Source: Photobacterium profundum SS9 (GTDB lineage: Bacteria; Pseudomonadota; Gammaproteobacteria; Enterobacterales; Vibrionaceae). From it: a stretch of DNA of 64,000 nt. The stretch covers positions 2,245,411 through 2,309,410 of the forward strand of contig NC_006370.1 in assembly GCF_000196255.1 (NCBI RefSeq). The letters are read 5' to 3'. Both the position numbers and the translations under genes were made by a program. This document shows positions 33,340 to 42,933 of this stretch, in pieces (within the stretch, counting starts at the first letter, position 1; each line of letters opens with the position of its first letter). The notes beneath the pieces were generated by a model. It made no database searches and was not told the origin of the DNA. It worked only from the letters and a program-made list of their open reading frames with translations.

Positions 33340-33579
33340 TCATACCTCAATTAAGCACCACAACGCACTGCAACTTGGTTGTTATTATTTATTGTTATAA
33401 TAATAACCTTAAATTAACAAGTAAGCGGGAGTTTTTTGGAGGGTGCGTCACAAATTAATGAAGAAGTACTAGGTATTGAATTAGCCATTTAAAGCTAGCA
33501 CTCACTCAATATCAGTTTAGAAACGAGAAAGACCGCCATGACACGTTATCGAATTTAGTTGTTCGGATAAATCTTCTCA

Positions 33580-33675
33580 CTAATACAATAACAACAACAT
33601 CGCCGAGCCAAGAATGAAAACATTTAACCAAAAGCCACGGCGGCAAGGTACAGACGAGTGTTTATGTATATGCAT
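33580..33675 (-). CDS. Possible 31-aa membrane peptide
   Basis: An ATG at 33673-33675 preceded by AGAAGG at good spacing opens a frame encoding a basic His/Arg N-terminus (MHIHKHSSVPCRRGFW), then a hydrophobic helix (LNVFILGSAMLLLLY) and a stop. Size and layout fit a small single-span membrane protein. It lies just downstream of the MauE-like gene on the same strand. Coding status is uncertain. Confidence 0.35.
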   Translation of the reverse strand: MHIHKHSSVPCRRGFWLNVFILGSAMLLLLY

Positions 33676-33709
33676 AACGAGACCTTCTAAGTTATTGTAA
33701 TGATTTGAA

Positions 33710-34156
33710 TTACACCATATAAGGTGGGTTCTGTACCGGATTCTGTGTATTAAAAACATGCAAAGCACAGGCAACAATAGTGACAATTAAAAGAATGAAA
33801 AACTGCGGTTCTAACTCACGATAAACCAACGATTCTAATGAACCCGTCACGTAGCAGTTACAGTCTAAATTTAGCCCTTGTTGAATCGCAAAACCGGCTA
33901 AAAATGTATATAACGTAAAACAAAAAATGGTGGGTTTAAGACTTGCGATGTCAAAATATGCAAGTAATGCACAGACAGTTAACGCAAAAGGAAAAGCGAA
34001 CGTTATGGGTTCAACATACATTGCAGGTACTAGCCCTGTATCAATGAGCAGTAAACCTGTATTTTCCGGCATAAAAAAGCCTTTTATAGCAATGGCAGCT
34101 ACCGTAAAAAATACGAAACAAGTAATGAAGCGATGAACATATCCTTTGATTTTCAT
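33710..34156 (-). CDS. MauE/DoxX-like membrane protein
   Basis: A 148-residue protein with four hydrophobic helices (about residues 8-28, 50-68, 73-95 and 113-133) and a Cys pair in a loop (NLDCNCYVTGSLESLVYRE), the arrangement of MauE/methylamine-utilisation-type redox membrane proteins. These are thought to pass reducing power to periplasmic disulfides. Assignment is by topology and the CxC loop, so moderate. It lies 58 bases downstream of yqeB on the same strand. Confidence 0.5.
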   Translation of the reverse strand: MKIKGYVHRFITCFVFFTVAAIAIKGFFMPENTGLLLIDTGLVPAMYVEPITFAFPFALTVCALLAYFDIASLKPTIFCFTLYTFLAGFAIQQGLNLDCNCYVTGSLESLVYRELEPQFFILLIVTIVACALHVFNTQNPVQNPPYMV

Positions 34157-34214
34157 AACGTCGCCCTCTCCTTCAAAAATTTTTGCTAAGGTGGGTACCC
34201 TTACTCACCTTGCG

Positions 34215-35813
34215 CTAACTCAATGTCGTCTGCTCTAGGTGCAACATGGCTTCCAGTACGCTGCCACCAATGGCACGTGCTTTATCTGAAACCGTCGTGA
34301 AATCTGCCTCTATACCACGAGGATCGATATCACCAATTTTGAACCCTTCTGTTACAGTGAGTCCTTCGTTCAATAGCCCTCTTACCATGCCACTTAATGG
34401 AGACACGACAGGGCTATCTGCAACATGTGCGATAACATCACCTTCTTCAACAATGTCACCAAGTGATACATGGTTGTGCATAATGCCGTTGCAAGGTGCA
34501 CGAAGAACCCGTTGATGGGTATAACCCGCAATATTGCCCGGTATACCCGTATTGGCTTGTGTTTCACCGTGATAAATCACACGACCCAAGTAATGCCCAC
34601 GGTTAGTTTCGATCACTGCATCGCAGTCAACACCCGCATTAAAACCGGGACCTAACGCTACCGTGACGGGTGCCATATCTTTAGTCGTACCAAGATTACG
34701 TTTCGCCAAAATCGCATCAACGACAAAAGTAGGTTTAAGGTTATTAAGTGAACAGCATTCTTGATCCACCATTACAGGGATATTCCCCTGCTCTAGGACT
34801 GTAAAAACCTCTTCACAACTTCGTGCTTTCTGGGCGGTAATGCCTTCAACCTCTACCGGATCGCCATATAAACATTGAGCAAAAGAAACGGTACAACGAA
34901 TGACCGTTGGCTGGGCAATATCCGTCATCACTACTTTGAAACCAGAATTGTGTAAACGCACAGCAACGCCTGTAGCAATATCTCCCGCACCACGGATTAA
35001 CACTAATTTATGACGATTCACGCGGGTATCATCTTTCATTAATCCACCCGCTGACTGGTGTTGAACTTTTAACACTTCAGCCATAATGCTAATGGCAATT
35101 TCATCTGGCGTTTCTGCACCGATATTAAATCCAATGGGGGAATGAATCGCTTGAATATGGGCTTCGCTCACACTGCTTTTACGTAGATGGGTAAATAAGG
35201 TTTGTACTTTGCGACGGCTGGCCATTAAACCAATATATTGGGTGTCACACCCCACCACTTTCGTGATCGCATCTTGGTCTTGATGATTCGTGGCTATCAC
35301 TACAAAGCTGTTTTTATCAATCGTAAGTTGGTCGATGGCATCATCCATCGTTTTACCCAAAACACGCTTTGTACCTTCGGGGAAATGTTCTTCTGACAGG
35401 CTTTCTTCATACGCATCGGCAACGGTAATATCAAAACCCAAAACATGGGCAGCATGAGCAACGGCACGGTTTACATGCCCTGCACCTATTAATAACAACG
35501 CAGGGCGTAATCCGAATACATCAATGAAGACTGTCATTGCACCACCACAATCCATTCCCATTGCTTCGGGACCTGAACGGGTCATTCTGCCTTTAACAAC
35601 ACGCGGCTTGCGTTCTTGTAGCGCTTCTATGGCTTGCTCTATAACATAACGTTCAATCATACCGCCACCAACAGTGCCTATGATTGACCCATCCGCTTTA
35701 ACAATCATCTGCCCTGAATGGCGAGGAGCTGACCCTTTGGTATCGATAATGTTTGTAAGGGCGAATGGAATATTCTGTTGTTCTAACTGAGCAGCCTGCG
35801 AAAAAATGTTCAT
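34215..35813 (-). CDS. yqeB: YqeB: XdhC-like plus EF2563-type molybdenum-hydroxylase maturation protein
   Basis: A 532-residue fusion. The first 255 residues are XdhC/CoxI-like: NIIDTKGSAPRHSGQMIV, GTVGGGMIE, GMDCGGAMTVF and the Rossmann motif LLIGAGHVNRAVAHAA. The second part (from about 262, KLVLIRGAGDIATGVAVRLH) is the family of selenium-dependent molybdenum hydroxylase system proteins. Members insert sulfur or selenium into the molybdenum cofactor of purine hydroxylases. Length matches E. coli YqeB (about 540). It follows yqeC with a 39-base gap on the same strand. No hydroxylase subunit gene is in the window. Confidence 0.85.
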   Translation of the reverse strand: MNIFSQAAQLEQQNIPFALTNIIDTKGSAPRHSGQMIVKADGSIIGTVGGGMIERYVIEQAIEALQERKPRVVKGRMTRSGPEAMGMDCGGAMTVFIDVFGLRPALLLIGAGHVNRAVAHAAHVLGFDITVADAYEESLSEEHFPEGTKRVLGKTMDDAIDQLTIDKNSFVVIATNHQDQDAITKVVGCDTQYIGLMASRRKVQTLFTHLRKSSVSEAHIQAIHSPIGFNIGAETPDEIAISIMAEVLKVQHQSAGGLMKDDTRVNRHKLVLIRGAGDIATGVAVRLHNSGFKVVMTDIAQPTVIRCTVSFAQCLYGDPVEVEGITAQKARSCEEVFTVLEQGNIPVMVDQECCSLNNLKPTFVVDAILAKRNLGTTKDMAPVTVALGPGFNAGVDCDAVIETNRGHYLGRVIYHGETQANTGIPGNIAGYTHQRVLRAPCNGIMHNHVSLGDIVEEGDVIAHVADSPVVSPLSGMVRGLLNEGLTVTEGFKIGDIDPRGIEADFTTVSDKARAIGGSVLEAMLHLEQTTLS

Positions 35814-35852
35814 GAACTATAACCTCTAATTATCTGTAAGAGGTCCATACGA

Positions 35853-36755
35853 CTACCTCGTTACAATATCTCTTATTGGCGTGTGATCGCACATCGCAGC
35901 AAGCCAAATTTCATCAAGTTTCTGGTTGTCTGTTATGACCCTTTTCGCCAACTGTTTTACAGTGGAATAAGAACACGCAAGGTCTACTTTATTTATTAAC
36001 CAAATCTTGATGGCATGTTTGGGCGCTTGCTTAAACATTCCTTGTGGATCTGCAATCAAATGACTAAATACTCGGTGATCCATATCATCACCTTCCGAGC
36101 ATTGAGTCAGTGCAGAGAATACGTTCCATCTATGAATTCTCTCGGAGCTTGCCTGAGTATGAATAACCTCTGCACCTGTAACACCAATGACCATATCTGA
36201 ACTAAGAGGAATGCAAGGCTCATGCCCAGAAGGTGCCTTTATTGGCAAACACTTAGCACCATCAGCTTCAATAATAAAAACTGTGAAAGGCGAGTCATTT
36301 TTCAGCTTATCGACCCATTCTGGCGTGATCCCTGCTACCTTTTTTTTATCCGTTGCTGATGTCTCATTTATTATTTCTTGATAGCAAAAAGTGATAGAAG
36401 GCTCTGATTTTTTTGGTTGAAGTCGTGATACTAGTAAAGGTGTTTCCATCACATTTTGAGGCGATTCGAGATCAAAAGGTGAAGAGCTGTTAATAGGCTG
36501 ACTATCAATTTGATTGTTTGATTTATCAGTACTTAAAACACTATCTTTATTAATCAAATCGGTACTGCTAATAAAATAGTCAGCCTGATGTCTCTCTGGT
36601 AAATACATTTTGGTGGTTGTACTAACGAATACATAATGCCCACGCTTTTTATATTCTTGCGCTAACCAAAATGCTGTTGATGTTTTACCGCCGCCGCCCA
36701 CTAAGGCGATAACAAAAGGGGTCGAAGGCTGAGTAATAAGACTATTTGGGATCAT
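35853..36755 (-). CDS. yqeC: YqeC: selenium-dependent hydroxylase accessory protein, P-loop
   Basis: A 300-residue nucleotide-binding protein. The P-loop is VGGGGKTSTAF (about residues 18-28), followed by VSTTTKMY and in the second half VFIIEADGAKCLPIKAP and VIGVTGAEVIH, all hallmarks of YqeC. Relative to E. coli YqeC (256 aa) it has a Ser/Asn-rich insert (about 70-110) that looks disordered. It is upstream of yqeB on the minus strand and divergent from mocA, with only 54 bases between the starts, so the two promoters overlap. Confidence 0.85.
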   Translation of the reverse strand: MIPNSLITQPSTPFVIALVGGGGKTSTAFWLAQEYKKRGHYVFVSTTTKMYLPERHQADYFISSTDLINKDSVLSTDKSNNQIDSQPINSSSPFDLESPQNVMETPLLVSRLQPKKSEPSITFCYQEIINETSATDKKKVAGITPEWVDKLKNDSPFTVFIIEADGAKCLPIKAPSGHEPCIPLSSDMVIGVTGAEVIHTQASSERIHRWNVFSALTQCSEGDDMDHRVFSHLIADPQGMFKQAPKHAIKIWLINKVDLACSYSTVKQLAKRVITDNQKLDEIWLAAMCDHTPIRDIVTR

Positions 36756-36809
36756 AACAACGCCTTTACTTCACTTAAGTGGCTATAGAATTTAAATTGC
36801 GAGCACAGA

Positions 36810-37391
36810 ATGATAATGAAACAGAAGCATCTTGATTGTGTAATGCCTGCCGCTGGATTATCGTCACGGATGGGTGACTGGAAATTAATGCTACCTTACC
36901 GCCAGCATACAATCCTTGATGAGAGTATCGAAAACGCACTCCTTTTTTGTTCACGTGTGATCGTTGTCGCGGGTCATCGGCATGAAGAGTTAGTGAAACA
37001 TTATTGTCGTCACGATAATGTACTGGTCGTGATCAACTCTCATTATCAACAAGGCATGTTCAGTTCCATTCAAGTAGGCGTTGAACATGTAGAAAGTGAA
37101 CATTTCTTTATTTGTCATGGTGATATGCCATGTGTTCCCGCAGACATTTATCAGCAAGTATGGGCACTTAAAGATCAATGTACTGTTTTCCCCGGTACAT
37201 TAAACAAGCCTGGACACCCTGTTTTATTACCCAACAACATGATTGATATAATAAAAAATGCACCGATTACCAGCAAAATGAAACCCTTAATTATGGCGCA
37301 TACTGTGAAGTATCTCGGTTTGAAATGTGATGAAATATATTTAGATATTGATACGCCAGATGCGTATCAATCGTTAATCAAAACGCAGTAA
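36810..37391 (+). CDS. mocA: Molybdenum cofactor cytidylyltransferase MocA
   Basis: A 193-residue enzyme that joins CMP to molybdopterin to give the dinucleotide cofactor of xanthine-dehydrogenase-type hydroxylases. It starts with the nucleotidyltransferase motif MPAAGLSSRMGDWKLMLPY, has ICHGDMPCVP (the metal-binding GDMP, about residues 103-106), and GHPVLLPN. It is divergent from yqeC/yqeB and convergent with nifJ, sharing a terminator. It corresponds to ygfJ of E. coli, next to yqeBC there too. Its presence implies a molybdenum hydroxylase elsewhere. Confidence 0.9.
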   Translation: MIMKQKHLDCVMPAAGLSSRMGDWKLMLPYRQHTILDESIENALLFCSRVIVVAGHRHEELVKHYCRHDNVLVVINSHYQQGMFSSIQVGVEHVESEHFFICHGDMPCVPADIYQQVWALKDQCTVFPGTLNKPGHPVLLPNNMIDIIKNAPITSKMKPLIMAHTVKYLGLKCDEIYLDIDTPDAYQSLIKTQ

Positions 37392-37510
37392 TAGCAAATC
37401 GGCACTAACAAATGTATTGTCGTTGACTATTTCACCTTTCATTTGAAATTTATCAAAATGATAGCCATCTTCATTCAACACTATCATTTTGATTTACTTC
37501 GTTTACCCCA

Positions 37511-37560
37511 AACAAAAAAAGCCTGATAGTTAGACACGTAATCTAACATCAGGCTTTATT
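37511..37560. terminator. Bidirectional terminator between mocA and nifJ
   Basis: GCCTGATAGTTAGA and TCTAACATCAGGC form a long stem with T-rich tails on both strands. Confidence 0.9.
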
Positions 37561-37584
37561 AGCAAAAGCAGTTATTCTTTACAT

Positions 37585-40500
37585 TTAATCATTATTTTCT
37601 AACTCAACATGCGGGGCAATTGACCCTTGTTTTCGAGTCGCTAATTCCTCATAAAGCTGCCATTTACGCTCTGCCACTTTCTGCGCGCGGGCTGTAATAT
37701 CAGCAGCGACTTCAGGGTGAGTTCTACGAAGAATTTGATAACGCGCTTCATTATAACGATACTCAGCCAATGGAATACTTGGCCGTAATGTATCTAATGA
37801 AAATGGGTTTTCATCAACATCTCGTAAGTCCGGATTATAACGGAACAACGGCCAGTGGCCTGATTTCACTGCTAATTGCTGTTGATGTAATCCCTCTTCC
37901 ATATTAATGCCATGCGCAATACAGTGGCTGTAAGCAATAATAATAGAAGGACCGTGATACGCTTCTGCTTCTCGCATCGCTAACAACACCTGCTGAGGAT
38001 CGGCACCTAAGGCAACGCGAGCAACATACACGTTGTTGTAAGAAATAGCCTGCATCGCGACGTCTTTCTTGGTGGCTTGTTTTCCTGCGGTGGCAAACTT
38101 CGCTACCGCGCCCAATGGGGTCGATTTCGACATTTGACCGCCAGTATTTGAATACACTTCAGTATCCATCACCAACACGTTAACATCAGCGCCACTGGCT
38201 AATACATGGTCTAAGCCACTTGAGCCAATATCATATGCCCAACCATCACCACCCACTATCCAGATAGAACGGCGAATAAGCTGATCGGCTACCGAGATTA
38301 GATTTAAGGCTGATTCTGTACCCAGAGTTTTAAGCTGTGTTTTTAGTTTATCAACCCGTTTAATTTGGCTCTGAATATCGCTTTCGGTTTGCTGCTCGGC
38401 ATGCAGTAGCTCATCGACTAACTGTGAATCGAGCGATTCCTTATTCTCCACCAGCAATTGCTTCGCCATCTCGTGCTGTTTGACCGCCGCGAGTCGGAAG
38501 CCAAAACCAAATTCGGCATTATCTTCAAACAACGAGTTTGCCCATGCTGGGCCACGACCATCAGCATTTTTCGACCATGGTGTGGTGGGTAAGTTACCCC
38601 CGTAAATTGACGAACACCCTGTCGCATTGGCAATCATTAAGCGATCACCAAATAACTGAGACATCAATTTAAGGTAAGGCGTTTCACCACAACCTGAACA
38701 CGCACCCGAAAATTCAAATAACGGATGCAAGAACTGCGCGCCACGCACATTAGAGAAATCGATACGAGACCGATCGTTATAAGCAATGGTTTCAAAGAAT
38801 TCAAGATTCTGTTTCTCTTGCTCCATATACGGCGCTTTAATTTCCATGTTTATCGCTTTGCGTTCAGGCTGCCCGTCACTCGCTTCTTGGATGACCATTG
38901 GGCAAGCATCAACACACAACGTACATCCTGTGCAATCTTCGGCATACACCTGCAAGGTATAACGGGTATCTGGGAAACCACGGGCAGTAATACCTGCCGA
39001 TTTGAACCCATCTGGAGCCTGTTCAAGAATAGATTTATCGTAGAACTTGGCACGAATCGCAGCATGTGGGCAGACAATGCTACAGTTACCGCACTGAATA
39101 CAATCTTGCGATTCCCAAACCGGTATTTTCTGGGCAATGTTACGTTTTTCCCACTGAGTGGTGCCCGACGGATAAGTGCCATCGACTGGAAGCATAGAAA
39201 CAGGAATTAAATCCCCTTTTCCTGCCATCATTTGTGCTGTCACTTGCTGTACAAATTCAGGTGCCAGTGCAGAAACAACAGGTTTAGGCTGGCTGGTTGC
39301 TGTTACTTTCTGCTGAACCTCTACTTGGTATAAATGCGCTAAAGTATGATCGACCGCCGCGAAGTTTTTCTGTACCACTTCGGGACCTTTACGGGCATAG
39401 GTTTTTTCGATCGCTTTTTTAATTTTCGCAATGGCGACGTCTTTATCTAACACACCAGAGAGCGCAAAAAAGCAGGTTTGCATAATCGTATTAATGCGCG
39501 TGCCCATACCCGTATCACGCCCTACTTTGTAGGCATCAATAACATGCAGGCTCATGTGACGATCAATTAATTGCTGCTGCATTCTGGCAGGTAAACTATC
39601 CCACACCTTATCTACAGGAACCGTGGTATTGAGTAAGAACGTTGCTTTATCAGCGGCTTTTGCCAACATGTCTGTACTTTCAACAAACGTTGATTGGTGG
39701 CACGCCACAAAGTTCGCCGATTGAATCAAATACGGGCTATTAATTGGGTGATGACCAAAACGCAGGTGTGACTCAGTTTGCGATCCTGACTTTTTAGAAT
39801 CATATACAAAGTAACCTTGCGCGAAGTAATTAGGATCGTCCCCGATTATCTTAATGGTGTTTTTATTTGCCCCGACCGTACCATCGGCACCAAGCCCGTA
39901 GAACATCGCGCGAACAACGTCGTTGGATTCAATATCGAAAGCGGGATCGTATTCAAGGTGCGAGTTCATCACATCATCAATAATACCGATCGTAAAATGA
40001 TGCTTCGATTTATCTTGTGCAAGGTTATCGAAAATAGCTTTGACCATCGCGGGCGTAAATTCTTTGCTCGATAAACCATAACGGCCAGCCACTAATCGCG
40101 GCATTACCTGATTAGGCTTAGCACTATACATATCTTGATTATCGATCAAAGCAGTCAGTATGTCTTGATACAGCGGATCAGCATTGGCACCCGGTTCTTT
40201 GGTGCGATCAAGCACGGTGATTTTCGTTACTGTTTCAGGCAGTGCAGCCAACAGATGCTCTGCAGATAACGGACGATAGAGGCGTACTTGTAATACACCC
40301 ACCTTTTTGCCTTGCGCCACTAAATATTCGACCGTTTCTTTAATGGTTTCAACACCGGATCCCATCGCAATGACGACATGTTCAGCATCTGGTGCGCCAT
40401 GGAATTCCAGTAACTTATAATGACGCCCCGTTAACTCACCCAGTTTATCCATACATTGCTGCACAATCGCAGGCGTTTGAGCATAATACGGATTAACCGT

Positions 40501-41229
40501 TTCACGACCTTGGAAATAAACATCTGGGTTTTGTGCTGTACCACGAATAAACGGTTTATCGGGTCTTAAGCCTCTCTCCCGATGTTCGCGTACTAACTTA
40601 TCTGAAATCATTTCTCTGATATGAGCATCAGAAATCATCTTGATTTTATTTACTTCATGCGAGGTTCTAAAACCATCAAAAAAGTGAATGAAGGGAATGC
40701 GAGAATCAAGAGTAGCTGCATGAGCCACCAGCGCCATATCATGGGCTTCTTGTACCGACGATGATGCCAACAACGCAAAACCAGTACCACGCGCTGCCAT
40801 AATATCTTGATGGTCACCAAAGATTGATAAACCCTGTGCCGCTAGCGAACGGGCTGCGACATGGAATACCGCAGAAGTAAGTTCCCCTGCAATTTTATAC
40901 ATGTTTGGCAGCATTAACATTAAGCCTTGAGAGGCGGTAAATGTTGTGGTTAGTGCCCCACTTTGTAGTGCACCATGGACGGTACCTGCTGCGCCACCTT
41001 CACTTTGCATTTCAGCAATAAGAGGAATATTACCCCAGATATTACGCTTGTCTTCGGCGGCCCATTGATCGGCAAATTCCGCCATGGTCGAAGATGGCGT
41101 TATTGGGTAAATAGCACAGACTTCACTAACACGATAAGCAATATGTGCCGTGGCTTCGTTACCGTCACAAGTGTGCATAACAGATTCTGTCGATAAGTTT
41201 TTAGCGATAAGATCGTTGTTCGTTGTCAT
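37585..41229 (-). CDS. nifJ: Pyruvate:ferredoxin (flavodoxin) oxidoreductase
   Basis: A 1214-residue single-chain enzyme oxidising pyruvate and CoA to acetyl-CoA and CO2 with low-potential electrons, in the cytosol without oxygen. Order: N-terminal TPP-pyrimidine domain (YPITPSSTMAEFADQW), domain II, gamma domain with GLGADGTVGANKNTIKI (about 440), a two-cluster ferredoxin domain (CIQCGNCSIVCP about 706, CTGCTLCVDACP about 765), and the TPP-diphosphate domain with a third cluster (CSGCGETPYLKL about 843, GDGWAYDIG). Full length and intact. It lies 9 bases after the GltD-like gene, so the two are translationally close partners. Position inside the ygeW-yqeA region suggests it consumes pyruvate made by YgeX. 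Confidence 0.95.
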   Translation of the reverse strand: MTTNNDLIAKNLSTESVMHTCDGNEATAHIAYRVSEVCAIYPITPSSTMAEFADQWAAEDKRNIWGNIPLIAEMQSEGGAAGTVHGALQSGALTTTFTASQGLMLMLPNMYKIAGELTSAVFHVAARSLAAQGLSIFGDHQDIMAARGTGFALLASSSVQEAHDMALVAHAATLDSRIPFIHFFDGFRTSHEVNKIKMISDAHIREMISDKLVREHRERGLRPDKPFIRGTAQNPDVYFQGRETVNPYYAQTPAIVQQCMDKLGELTGRHYKLLEFHGAPDAEHVVIAMGSGVETIKETVEYLVAQGKKVGVLQVRLYRPLSAEHLLAALPETVTKITVLDRTKEPGANADPLYQDILTALIDNQDMYSAKPNQVMPRLVAGRYGLSSKEFTPAMVKAIFDNLAQDKSKHHFTIGIIDDVMNSHLEYDPAFDIESNDVVRAMFYGLGADGTVGANKNTIKIIGDDPNYFAQGYFVYDSKKSGSQTESHLRFGHHPINSPYLIQSANFVACHQSTFVESTDMLAKAADKATFLLNTTVPVDKVWDSLPARMQQQLIDRHMSLHVIDAYKVGRDTGMGTRINTIMQTCFFALSGVLDKDVAIAKIKKAIEKTYARKGPEVVQKNFAAVDHTLAHLYQVEVQQKVTATSQPKPVVSALAPEFVQQVTAQMMAGKGDLIPVSMLPVDGTYPSGTTQWEKRNIAQKIPVWESQDCIQCGNCSIVCPHAAIRAKFYDKSILEQAPDGFKSAGITARGFPDTRYTLQVYAEDCTGCTLCVDACPMVIQEASDGQPERKAINMEIKAPYMEQEKQNLEFFETIAYNDRSRIDFSNVRGAQFLHPLFEFSGACSGCGETPYLKLMSQLFGDRLMIANATGCSSIYGGNLPTTPWSKNADGRGPAWANSLFEDNAEFGFGFRLAAVKQHEMAKQLLVENKESLDSQLVDELLHAEQQTESDIQSQIKRVDKLKTQLKTLGTESALNLISVADQLIRRSIWIVGGDGWAYDIGSSGLDHVLASGADVNVLVMDTEVYSNTGGQMSKSTPLGAVAKFATAGKQATKKDVAMQAISYNNVYVARVALGADPQQVLLAMREAEAYHGPSIIIAYSHCIAHGINMEEGLHQQQLAVKSGHWPLFRYNPDLRDVDENPFSLDTLRPSIPLAEYRYNEARYQILRRTHPEVAADITARAQKVAERKWQLYEELATRKQGSIAPHVELENND

Positions 41230-41238
41230 GATAAGCTC

Positions 41239-42873
41239 CTATTCCGTTAGTGCCGCGACCATTTCGATCGCATGACAAGGACATTGGGAATAGCAGGCTT
41301 CACAGCCAGTGCACTTGTCGTAATCCACCTTATAGCCTTTGCCCTTCCCAAGATGGGTAATCGCACCTTGCGGACAAGCCCCCAAACAACCATTACATTC
41401 AAAGCAGTTACCGCAAGAATAACAACGCTGTGCCTCGTATAAGGCTTCTTCTTCGGTTAACCCACCCACCACTTCATCAAATGAAGTCGCACGCTGGATC
41501 ACTGGGATCGCGGGTTGCTCACTCTGCTCGGCATCGGTTTTGTACCACAGGTGTAACTTATCAAAGCGGATCAGCGGTTGCTTGCTGATTTTGTTGAAAC
41601 TACGGTGATTGAGGAAAGCATCAATGTGTGCAGCGGCTTTCTTTCCGTGCCCAACAGCAATGGTAACGGTGCGGTCGCTTGGTACCATATCACCGCCCGC
41701 AAACAGCCCTTTGTAACCCGTCATCATTTGTTCATTTACGATCACGGTTCCATCGTGTTTGTGTTCAACACACGGTATCGATTCGGTCAACTTGGTATCA
41801 ATATTCTGACCCAGAGCCAGAATCAATGAATCCGCTTTCACTGTTTCAAATTCGCCAGTCGGTTGCGGACGACCATTGTCATCAATCGCCATTTTTTCCA
41901 ACGTAAACGCCGTACCATCGATTTCTTTAATGGTCCGCTGCCAATGGAAAGTCACGCCTTCTTCCATTGCTTCGACACATTCAAAATCATGGGCGGGCAT
42001 GTGTGCACGATCACGACGGTAAATCACCGTCACATCGGCCCCTAAACGACGGGCAGTTCGGGCGGCATCCATCGCAGTATTACCGCCGCCATAGACTGCA
42101 ACACGTTTACCTAATATGGGGGCGGTGCCCATTTCAACATCGCGTAAATATGAAACCGCATCATTGACCTTTCCAGGCTCATCGTTCGGAATATCAACTC
42201 CACGACCGACATGTGCACCAATCGCTAGGAAAACCGCATCAAACTGCCCTTTCACTTTTTCGGCCAGTAAATTTTCCACTTTGTGGTTCAATATAATCTT
42301 GATGCCCATGGCTTCGATGCGTGCAATTTCATTCTCTAAAATATCACGCGGTAAACGGTATGCAGGAATACCAAAGTGCATCATGCCGCCAGCCATTGGT
42401 GCTGAATCACGTATTTCAACCTCATGCCCTTTACGCTTGAGGTGATACGCCGTCGCTAAACCACTAGGACCCGCGCCAACAACCAATACACGTTTACCGG
42501 TTGGCTCGGCCTGAAAACGTACTTGCCAATTATTGACTAACGCTTGATCACCTAAATAACGTTCAACGGCATGAATACTCACCGCTTGATCCACGTTGGT
42601 ACGGTTACACGCCGATTCGCACGGGTGGTAACACACACGACCATGAATCGCAGGCATTGGGTTATTTTTGATTAACGCTTGAAAAGCATCTTCATAGTGC
42701 TCTGACTGAGCGAGGGATAGCCATTCTTGTATATTACTCCCGGTAGGACAGGCGTGATTACAAGGTGGTAAGGAATTGGAATAGATAGGAAGTTTTGTAC
42801 GAATGGCCCCTGACCCTTTTTTCATTTTAAGGTCTGGGGGTAAGGTCATATCCTTAGAACAATTGCTCATCAT
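41239..42873 (-). CDS. GltD-like NAD(P)H-dependent Fe-S flavoprotein
   Basis: A 544-residue electron-transfer subunit resembling the small subunit of glutamate synthase and the C-terminal half of AegA/YgfT. The N-terminal cluster domain has CNHACPTGSNI and CYHPCESACNR; the FAD motif is VVGAGPSGLATAYHL (about 131), the NADPH motif VYGGGNTAMDAART (about 262), and after LFAGGDMV a C-terminal ferredoxin domain has CYSCGNCFECNGC and CTGCEACYSQCP (about 482-530). There is no glutamate synthase large subunit nearby. With nifJ 9 bases away it probably links NifJ or ferredoxin electrons to NAD(P). The terminator just upstream means expression may need readthrough. Confidence 0.88.
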   Translation of the reverse strand: MMSNCSKDMTLPPDLKMKKGSGAIRTKLPIYSNSLPPCNHACPTGSNIQEWLSLAQSEHYEDAFQALIKNNPMPAIHGRVCYHPCESACNRTNVDQAVSIHAVERYLGDQALVNNWQVRFQAEPTGKRVLVVGAGPSGLATAYHLKRKGHEVEIRDSAPMAGGMMHFGIPAYRLPRDILENEIARIEAMGIKIILNHKVENLLAEKVKGQFDAVFLAIGAHVGRGVDIPNDEPGKVNDAVSYLRDVEMGTAPILGKRVAVYGGGNTAMDAARTARRLGADVTVIYRRDRAHMPAHDFECVEAMEEGVTFHWQRTIKEIDGTAFTLEKMAIDDNGRPQPTGEFETVKADSLILALGQNIDTKLTESIPCVEHKHDGTVIVNEQMMTGYKGLFAGGDMVPSDRTVTIAVGHGKKAAAHIDAFLNHRSFNKISKQPLIRFDKLHLWYKTDAEQSEQPAIPVIQRATSFDEVVGGLTEEEALYEAQRCYSCGNCFECNGCLGACPQGAITHLGKGKGYKVDYDKCTGCEACYSQCPCHAIEMVAALTE

Positions 42874-42892
42874 ATTCTACCTTTTTGACGGT

Positions 42893-42933
42893 AAAAAAAT
42901 GCGCCCTTGGAGGTAATAATTTGAGTGGGCGCA
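42893..42933 (-). terminator. Terminator/attenuator in front of the GltD-like gene
   Basis: TGCGCCC and GGGCGCA form a 7-bp GC-rich stem followed on the minus strand by TTTTTTT. It ends 20 bases before the start codon, leaving no space for a promoter in between. Confidence 0.8.

Noticed and set aside
33410..33579. Possible transposase relic upstream of the response regulator
   Set aside because: Translations in all frames gave no recognisable block; only AT-rich non-coding DNA can be supported.
38725..39210. 161-aa plus-strand ORF inside nifJ
   Set aside because: It is a mirror frame of the strongly conserved ferredoxin domain of nifJ; the Fe-S cysteines on the minus strand prove the real frame.
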